Positions 32,959 to 37,996 of a stretch of DNA of 37,996 bases are shown in pieces. Position 1 is the stretch's first letter, and every line of letters begins with the position of its first letter. A program made the translations under genes and the position numbers. The notes beneath the pieces were generated by a model, which saw nothing but the letters and a program-made list of their open reading frames with translations, had not been told where the DNA came from and ran no database searches. This stretch comes from Rothia terrae (GTDB taxonomy: Bacteria > Actinomycetota > Actinomycetes > Actinomycetales > Micrococcaceae), in the NCBI RefSeq assembly GCF_012396615.1, contig NZ_JAAXPV010000022.1, forward strand, positions 1-37,996, written 5' to 3'.

Positions 32959-33020
32959 GTGACCACAAAAGCGTCAAAATACCCCCACTTTTCGGAGTAT
33001 TTTGACGCTTTCGTGGTCAC
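32959..33020. terminator. 24-bp-arm inverted repeat between convergent operons
   Basis: Arms 32959-32982 and 32997-33020 with one mismatch and a 14-nt loop; a further GTGACCACA half lies at 32940. It separates the GT87 gene (plus) from the minus-strand ATPase operon and probably ends transcription from both sides. Confidence 0.75.
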
Positions 33021-33097
33021 TGTGCGTTAGAGCAGGGCTACGCGACGCTGGTTCCCAGTAGACTGGAATCAGGCTAGAACACTGTGAAAAGAGTGAC

Positions 33098-33352
33098 TCA
33101 TCTACTTGATAGATAATTTGCGTAGTTCTGTAATCTGTTTGCTGTCTTCTTCAAATCACCAGAAATCGAAACAATTCGCCCGGACAAGCTGTGCGTTGCT
33201 CTTGCTTCGCCGCCTGTTCCGACAGGAACCTGACTCAATGCCCTATAAGCTGACTCTATTTCATGGTTCACGGAGCTTTCGTTAACCGACACTTTGAGGA
33301 TGTCTCCTGCAAGCAAACGGATATGCTCAGCGAGTCTAATAATCTGACTCAT
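33098..33352 (-). CDS. Small helical protein of the ATPase operon (84 aa)
   Basis: Starts at ATG 33352, overlapping the preceding gene by 17 nt (a longer form from 33382 is possible). Helix-rich, no Cys or Trp: SQIIRLAEHIRLLAGDILKV, then SVNESSVNHEIESAYRALSQ, a Gly-containing turn (VPVGTGGEA) and a final helix SISGDLKKTANRLQNYANYL. The middle part can be aligned with the IGGSAQ region of the two upstream proteins, so it is probably a third, diverged member. Function unknown; the last gene of the operon. Confidence 0.65.
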   Translation of the reverse strand: MSQIIRLAEHIRLLAGDILKVSVNESSVNHEIESAYRALSQVPVGTGGEARATHSLSGRIVSISGDLKKTANRLQNYANYLSSR

Positions 33353-33719
33353 AATAAGCGTAATGCTCCCTTCTAGCTGCATCCTCTAGCTGATAGAGCT
33401 CCTCAATCTTTTTCTCGTAATAGGTGATAGCAGCTTCAGTCGCACTAAATATGCTGTTGATTTCATGAGAAACCGAGTTTATGTCTCGGCTGGCATCGTG
33501 CAATACATTTATAACCTCGTGGTCAACCCGTTGCGCAGAGCCACCAATGATGGAAGGTAAGAGTCCCGCGATAAAAACGCTTTTCTTACCTATCAGGTTA
33601 GCTTCTCGTTGCGCATTGCTCAGGTGCTTGAGGGCTATTTTAGAGAGTCGAATACCCTCCCTATAGTCTTCAATCTCTTGAGTGTATTGCGGTGTATACG
33701 GAGGTGCTGTGGGGGACAT
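33336..33719 (-). CDS. IGGSAQ-motif helical protein (127 aa), WXG100-like
   Basis: Starts directly after the stop of the 88-aa gene. Two long helices: about 12-55 (with SKIALKHLSNAQREANLIGK) and 62-120. Between them lies SIIGGSAQ (56-63), followed by RVDHEVINVLHDASRDINSV. The 88-aa protein has VIGGSAQKKDRDVTNAFEDARREL, so the two are paralogues. Helix - Gly-Gly-Ser turn - helix with about 40 residues each side is the layout of WXG100 proteins, with Ile in place of Trp. A Tyr-rich C-terminal tail (YELYQLE..HYAYYESDY) could be a recognition signal. Homology to WXG100 is suggested, not shown. Confidence 0.75.
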   Translation of the reverse strand: MSPTAPPYTPQYTQEIEDYREGIRLSKIALKHLSNAQREANLIGKKSVFIAGLLPSIIGGSAQRVDHEVINVLHDASRDINSVSHEINSIFSATEAAITYYEKKIEELYQLEDAARREHYAYYESDY

Positions 33720-33986
33720 TTAGATAGAGCGACCGTACTTGCGGGCTATCTCAGCGGCATAATTGAGGGCTTCAACCGCTTCGCGTAGTTCACGTCGCGC
33801 GTCCTCAAAAGCGTTGGTGACATCCCTATCTTTCTTTTGTGCTGAACCGCCGATTACTCGGTTAATCTCATCGATCTGTCGATTAAACTCGCGTTCAAAA
33901 TTTGAAAGGTTTCGTCCGGTTGTTTGTGCTGCTACACCTATCCGTTCAATGCGTTCGGTGAGTCGCTGGAGTTCTGAGTATGCCAT
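33720..33986 (-). CDS. IGGSAQ-motif helical protein (88 aa), WXG100-like
   Basis: AAAGGGGAG lies 6 nt before the ATG at 33986. The 88-aa product is two amphipathic helices, SELQRLTERIERIGVAAQTTGRNLSNFEREFNRQI (4-38) and DRDVTNAFEDARRELREAVEALNYAAEIARKYG (53-85), joined by VIGGSAQ (44-50). Length and layout match ESAT-6/WXG100 secreted dimers, whose turn reads WxG followed by Ser/Ala; here the Trp is Ile. No signal peptide. It lies within a run of minus-strand genes behind an FtsK/SpoIIIE ATPase, the partner class of WXG proteins. Confidence 0.75.
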   Translation of the reverse strand: MAYSELQRLTERIERIGVAAQTTGRNLSNFEREFNRQIDEINRVIGGSAQKKDRDVTNAFEDARRELREAVEALNYAAEIARKYGRSI

Positions 33987-33998
33987 GGATGCTCCCCT

Positions 33999-34538
33999 TT
34001 AATATACGGCGATAATGAGAAAGATTATTGAAATTAGAATGCATAAAATCCAAGCAGCAAATTTCACATCAATTTTGTTTGCGTTATTTTTGCGGTGTAC
34101 TTGGTGATCAGTGACTAGCTGGTTGAAAATCTGTGCATTCTGCCACCTCTGGTCAAAATCTGCTACTTCTTTTTTGTAGTAGTCAAAATTTTTACCTTTG
34201 GCCTCGGCTATTTCTTCATCAGTGAGGGTAACTTCACCTGTTTTGAACCCCTCTGACATCTGAGAGAGTTTAGATTCAAGAGAAGAGATACGTTGCTTGT
34301 GGTTGTTGAGAGTATCAATTTCTTGTTGACGGGTAGCTTGATAACCATGCACCTGGCCCTGAATCTTTGTGAGCTCATCCCTTTCGCGCTGCTTTGCATC
34401 AGAGTCTAAGCTCTGGAGTTTTTGGCGATGCTGAGATTCCAAATTAGATATTGCGTTTTGTGCCTGATTCTCTGCGGAAAGAAAATGGTGAAGCTTCTTT
34501 TGAGCATCAAGAGCATACTGTTTATTTTGTGATGGCAT
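33999..34538 (-). CDS. Tail-anchored coiled-coil protein (179 aa)
   Basis: The first 105 residues are a charged, Gln/Lys/Glu-rich coiled coil without prolines (AQKKLHHFLSAENQAQNAISNLE... and ...LNNHKQRISSLESKLSQM). Then comes a short helical section (TDEEIAEAKGKNFDYYKKEVADFDQRW) and a single C-terminal membrane helix (FAAWILCILISIIFLIIAVY, 160-179) with nothing after it, so the bulk faces the cytosol. GAGGAGAG precedes the ATG and the gap to the ATPase gene is 5 nt, so the two are cotranscribed. It may anchor the soluble ATPase to the membrane. No family recognised. Confidence 0.75.
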   Translation of the reverse strand: MPSQNKQYALDAQKKLHHFLSAENQAQNAISNLESQHRQKLQSLDSDAKQRERDELTKIQGQVHGYQATRQQEIDTLNNHKQRISSLESKLSQMSEGFKTGEVTLTDEEIAEAKGKNFDYYKKEVADFDQRWQNAQIFNQLVTDHQVHRKNNANKIDVKFAAWILCILISIIFLIIAVY

Positions 34539-34543
34539 GAATT

Positions 34544-37408
34544 CTAGCTCTCCTCAAGATTTATGGAGCCATAGGGGATGGCCGTGACTACCTGATCCGT
34601 AACACCTGGACGCGAGTACTGAAGTCGTGGGTCTCCTTCAGAGGCTTCCACACGCTCATGGAATAGTGCAGATAAATCATTGGTGCGGAGGTTTACCGCA
34701 ACGGTGCCGCCTACTGCCTCTGAGCTGTAGCCAAGAATATTGGTAATGGCGTGCGTTGACTGAATGTGGATAATGAGGTCTTTGCCTTCACTGCTGCCAT
34801 TCTCGACCAGCTCAATCAACCGTTGTTTACCGGTGGCTTGAATGCTGGAGGAGTCATCTAAGGCGTTTGCTGCACCGTCGAAACTGTGAGCAAGGGCGTC
34901 TAAAGCGTCAAGACCTGAGTCAGCATCAAGCGTCTCGCTGGAGTTAATATCGAGATTTCCCTCATTTTTGCTGAAAGCTCTATCGAGCTGATTGATGCGT
35001 TGGGCATCTTCAACAATGATGAGAGAACGGTCAGGAAGGGCATCAGATTCAGTGGCAAGCCATTGCGCGGCATCCAGATGCGCGATGGTCTGTATGTCTC
35101 CTGTGAAGCCATATTGGTGAGCGATATCAGAGAGCCAGGAATCACCGATGCAGTAGAGGTTTTGGTAGTAGCCCATCTCGGTTGCGCTGCGGATGGCACC
35201 TGCCAGAATATTTTGAGTGGTGGTGTTCTTATTGCCCACAACCATCAAAGACTGTGAAGTATTTGACTCAAAGCTGTGCGTTATGGGGGTGCTCTTTACA
35301 TCTAGCGAAGCTCCAACTAGAACCTCGCGTCGGCCCTGATAACTATCGATAACCTGAACCGGCCAGTCTGCAGGGTCTGTACCACGGAATATGTAAGGAC
35401 GCTGCATGGAGTACTGGTCTTTTCCAAGTTCCCATAGTTCAGTCTGTAGACGTTTTACAGCTTCTTTTTCTGCAAAAGTCACAGTACCGCGAACGTTGTT
35501 AGCTGGATCTTCACCGGTTTCTTGGTTAACAATCACTGCACCACGATGCTTGAGCAAAGTGGGTTCTGTGTTCCGGTCTCCTAGAATTGTCTTTGATTCA
35601 TTGACAGTGTTCTTCATAGAGATACGAATGGGTACCTGCGAGAAGATTGAATCGGCTTTTCGCTGAAGACCGTCAATACCGCTGAGGGTTTGGGTTGAGA
35701 GAACAATATGGATGCCATAGGCACGTGCTTCGCGGACGATGCGGGACAACAAATTAGTGGCTTCTTCTGCCACGGTGCTACTTCCCGCGAACATTACTTG
35801 AAACTCGTCCATGACAACAAGAAGTCGGGGGAAATCATGATGGCCCTTGGCGCGGTATTCGTCGTAGCTTGAGGCTCCAACCCGTTTGAAAACACGACTT
35901 CTGTTCTGGAATTGCTGGTAGAGATCTTCTAGCACCGAGAGCCCAAAGACTGGGTTACCTTCCAGCGCAACTACTTTTGCATGTGGTAGCCAGTTCTTGC
36001 CGTCATTACCAATAAAACGTTGGAACTCAAGACCTTCTTTGAAGTCTACGAGGTACATCTCTAGTTCGTCAGGGGAGTACTTGGCCGCTAATGAGTAGAT
36101 GAGAGATAGCAGCAAGATAGATTTACCTGAACCTGTTTGTCCTCCCACAAGTGCGAAGGGACGCGCAGGGTTTGCGCTTCTGAAATCTACGGTTAGCGGG
36201 CTGCCATCTTCTTTTTGACCGATAACAGCTTCAAGCCCTTGCGCGCTATTTGCTGCCCAGAGGGTTCCATCTGCTGGTCGCAGGTTATCGGCGCTGATAG
36301 GTTCAGGGCCGGCGTCTGCGTTTGCAAACTTAGCGATGGCCTCGACGATACTCGAAGCCGTGCCTAATGTGAAAGAGCTATCTGTAGATACTGTGTAGGT
36401 GCCGTCTTTGCTACGCCAAGTAACAGTTCCACGTTGGTTGGAGCGGTCTAGAATTACGTTGCCCGGACCGAAGTCGATTGCGGTGCCTCCGCTTTCGAGG
36501 ACTACAAAGTGTACTCCATTTTCGGGTTTGGCAATCTGAGAAATGAATTTGATAGTTCTATCATCAAGAACCTCAGGAGTGTTATCTACAACTACAACGT
36601 GCACGGTTGGTTTAGTGCGTGATTCTTCCCAGAGGTCCAAAAAGCTGTGCGCGTTTTTGCCTCGTCGTAAATCTACTAGTCGTGCTGCTTCGTGGCGGAT
36701 TTCTTCTAGGCGTTCTTCAAAAGCTCGGTTGCTCCCGGGACTAGTGAGGATGTTCTTGGGAACTTTTGCGTGGTTCTTGAGCGCGCCGAACTGACCCAGA
36801 ATTCCCTTCATATCTGGGTCGAATACTGTTACCTGTAATGCGTGAGGGTTTACTGAAGCTAATATCCTGGTGAGGATTTCTTCAGCCATGTCACGGCGTG
36901 CCTCGACACTGTCTCCATAGATAGAGATGTTTGAAGTCCCTAGAAACGGAACAATCGCTGGAGCGGATCCGCCACTGTGCTGGGCGTTTCCAATACGAAT
37001 TAAGGAACCAGGTCCTTCTGTTCGTTCAAAGTTCTGAGTGATGTCCTCAGTAAATTCTTCGGGGTCTATGCCGAGCGCGTCGGGGGCTGCTTGAGTCGCT
37101 AAGATTCGAAGCTCGCCGGCTGTTTTAGCGAATAGCTTTGCGTTGTCTGAAACTTGCTGTTCCAAAGCATCCTGGTAAGAAGCTTTCTCTTGTTGGACGG
37201 AGCGAGTAAGTTCGCTCTTCAAAGCAGCACGAAAGTTCAAGAGGGAGGATGACGCTTCGTTTTGATATTTTTCGTTTTCGCTATTTAGCTGCGCGATGCG
37301 TTGATTGGTTTTTTGGTGTTGATCGGCGCGAAATGCTCGAAACTTTGCAAGCGTATGACCAACGTCTGTTCTTAGCTTGCTTGCGTAAGGAAAGTTATTT
37401 TCAGTCAT
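34544..37408 (-). CDS. FtsK/SpoIIIE-type ATPase with three RecA-like modules (EccC/EssC-like)
   Basis: A 954-aa soluble protein. Residues 1-105: charged coiled coil. About 150-345: a RecA-like module without a P-loop (ISIYGDSVEARRDMAEEIL, VHVVVVDNTPEV). 395-640: the active FtsK domain, with Walker A GGQTGSGKS (422-430), VDFKEGLEF, Walker B LLVVMDEF (529-536) and STQTLSGIDGLQ. 700-870: a second degenerate module (VVGNKNTTTQN at 723-733, LIIVEDAQ at 796-803). One good and two degenerate modules in a chain is the plan of type VII secretion ATPases, but the N-terminal membrane helices and FHA domains of those are absent. It overlaps the upstream gene by one base (TAATG). DNA translocase is the alternative. 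Confidence 0.85.
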   Translation of the reverse strand: MTENNFPYASKLRTDVGHTLAKFRAFRADQHQKTNQRIAQLNSENEKYQNEASSSLLNFRAALKSELTRSVQQEKASYQDALEQQVSDNAKLFAKTAGELRILATQAAPDALGIDPEEFTEDITQNFERTEGPGSLIRIGNAQHSGGSAPAIVPFLGTSNISIYGDSVEARRDMAEEILTRILASVNPHALQVTVFDPDMKGILGQFGALKNHAKVPKNILTSPGSNRAFEERLEEIRHEAARLVDLRRGKNAHSFLDLWEESRTKPTVHVVVVDNTPEVLDDRTIKFISQIAKPENGVHFVVLESGGTAIDFGPGNVILDRSNQRGTVTWRSKDGTYTVSTDSSFTLGTASSIVEAIAKFANADAGPEPISADNLRPADGTLWAANSAQGLEAVIGQKEDGSPLTVDFRSANPARPFALVGGQTGSGKSILLLSLIYSLAAKYSPDELEMYLVDFKEGLEFQRFIGNDGKNWLPHAKVVALEGNPVFGLSVLEDLYQQFQNRSRVFKRVGASSYDEYRAKGHHDFPRLLVVMDEFQVMFAGSSTVAEEATNLLSRIVREARAYGIHIVLSTQTLSGIDGLQRKADSIFSQVPIRISMKNTVNESKTILGDRNTEPTLLKHRGAVIVNQETGEDPANNVRGTVTFAEKEAVKRLQTELWELGKDQYSMQRPYIFRGTDPADWPVQVIDSYQGRREVLVGASLDVKSTPITHSFESNTSQSLMVVGNKNTTTQNILAGAIRSATEMGYYQNLYCIGDSWLSDIAHQYGFTGDIQTIAHLDAAQWLATESDALPDRSLIIVEDAQRINQLDRAFSKNEGNLDINSSETLDADSGLDALDALAHSFDGAANALDDSSSIQATGKQRLIELVENGSSEGKDLIIHIQSTHAITNILGYSSEAVGGTVAVNLRTNDLSALFHERVEASEGDPRLQYSRPGVTDQVVTAIPYGSINLEES

Positions 37409-37821
37409 TACAAACTCCTGGCCTTAGCGGAACGACCAATCCAAATAAAGAGGGGGATGAAGAGAAGTGTCCAGAGGCGAACGTCAGATGAGAACATGCC
37501 TAGGATATTGAGCCAACCGATGATCTTTGTAACTGTTATCAACCATTTTGGAATGGGGAGGGTCAAGAGCGAGTGTAGGACTAGCTGGACGAATAAATGC
37601 AAAGCCGCATTCACGTTGGTGTAGCTGGGAGCAAGCATGCCAAAGAAGGTGTACGAGCCAAGAGAGGAAGAAACGAGATAAATGAGAACGGCAGTGAGAG
37701 CTATCTGTATGAGACTTGTGGTGCTAACTCGTAAACTGATTTTGTTTTTATCCGCGTTATACTTCTGGAAATACTTAATTGCGGAATTGATCTCTTTGCG
37801 TTCAGATTGAGGCTTATTCAT
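37408..37821 (-). CDS. Polytopic membrane protein of the ATPase operon (137 aa)
   Basis: First gene of the minus-strand operon. A polar N-terminus (1-30) precedes about four helices: TTSLIQIALTAVLIYLVSSS, VNAALHLFVQLVLHSLLTL, WLITVTKIIGWLNILGMF and LWTLLFIPLFIWIG, ending in a basic tail. Its stop shares a base with the ATPase start codon, so translation is coupled. It could supply the membrane part that the ATPase lacks compared with EccC/EssC (inference). No family recognised. Confidence 0.75.
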   Translation of the reverse strand: MNKPQSERKEINSAIKYFQKYNADKNKISLRVSTTSLIQIALTAVLIYLVSSSLGSYTFFGMLAPSYTNVNAALHLFVQLVLHSLLTLPIPKWLITVTKIIGWLNILGMFSSDVRLWTLLFIPLFIWIGRSAKARSL

Positions 37822-37927
37822 AAGGGATCAACCACACCCCACCCCACCAAAAGACAACGGCCCCACCAGTGGCAAAATAAGAGGACTAAATCGCCAGAAA
37901 TAACCTCAAGCCATACCGGAGAGACCG

Positions 37928-37996
37928 TTGCCCAACCAGCGTATAACCGGGCTCACCAGCGAACAATTCGCCACGCTGCTCACCGCCCTAAAAAAC
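37928..37996 (+). CDS. Possible transposase N-terminus, cut by window end
   Basis: From a TTG at 37928 (GGAGAG just upstream) the frame stays open to the edge and reads PNQRITGLTSEQFATLLTAL, which resembles the first helix of IS5/HARBI-type transposases (LTGLSxEQFxxLL). Only 23 codons are visible, so the call rests on resemblance. The 100 bp before it (37822-37927), with CCCCACCAGTGG, would hold the element's end, but I cannot find the terminal repeat without the other side. Confidence 0.35.
   Translation, partial: MPNQRITGLTSEQFATLLTALKN

Overview
The window looks like a chromosomal stretch of a high-GC Gram-positive bacterium of the Micrococcaceae, most probably an oral Rothia species (inference). 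Pointers are the moderate GC, several genes that seem to start at or next to the transcription start (a -10 box 6-12 nt before the start codon with no ribosome site), Tat- and lipobox-type export signals, and a choline-oxidation protein that closely resembles Arthrobacter choline oxidase from memory. I saw no rRNA, tRNA or CRISPR array.

Layout. 1-360: three direct 116-bp repeats plus the start of a fourth, just 3' of an M13 zinc metallopeptidase gene (372-2357, minus). 2.6-4.9 kb: a Tat-exported protein of unknown role and a DHA2 drug-efflux permease. 5.3-7.7 kb: two tandem secreted trypsin-like proteases, the upstream one broken by a single TGG-to-TAG change. 8.2-10.5 kb: aldo/keto reductase, isochorismatase-type hydrolase (with a 68-bp palindromic repeat on each side) and a GNAT acetyltransferase. 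10.5-14.7 kb: sugar porter, lipoprotein and GH32 beta-fructosidase, a plausible sucrose/fructan module. 14.7-17.4 kb: a 38-aa membrane peptide, a glycerophosphodiesterase, and a MarR regulator (perfect palindrome over its promoter) followed by a hydrolase that lacks its family cysteine and by an MFS remnant with an internal deletion. 17.5-24.4 kb: cytochrome P450, then a choline-to-glycine-betaine operon (BetT transporter, betaine aldehyde dehydrogenase, choline oxidase). 24.6-27.4 kb: a small membrane protein, a frameshifted CPA1-type Na+/H+ antiporter and a lytic transglycosylase. 27.5-30.4 kb: a 935-aa fusion of a polytopic membrane domain, a blue-copper domain and a NirK-type copper nitrite reductase. 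30.5-32.9 kb: DUF456 protein, small membrane protein, GT87 mannosyltransferase-like protein. 33.1-37.8 kb: a lower-GC minus-strand operon with an FtsK/SpoIIIE-type ATPase, three small helical proteins (two with an IGGSAQ turn where WXG proteins have WxG), a tail-anchored coiled-coil protein and a polytopic membrane protein. The right edge holds what may be the first codons of a transposase.

Two things stand out. First, the 33-38 kb operon looks like a minimal, divergent type-VII-secretion-like or ATPase-effector system. Second, a family of modular 3'-end hairpins occurs at seven or more places. They share a GCGAGAGG border and often a GAGCTAGCGAG loop, while the stem arms differ in sequence but remain self-complementary. 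They lie almost always within about 15 nt after a stop codon. Several genes are freshly damaged (protease, antiporter, MFS, perhaps the small protein at 24.7 kb), so either the strain is decaying in these accessory functions or some events are assembly errors.
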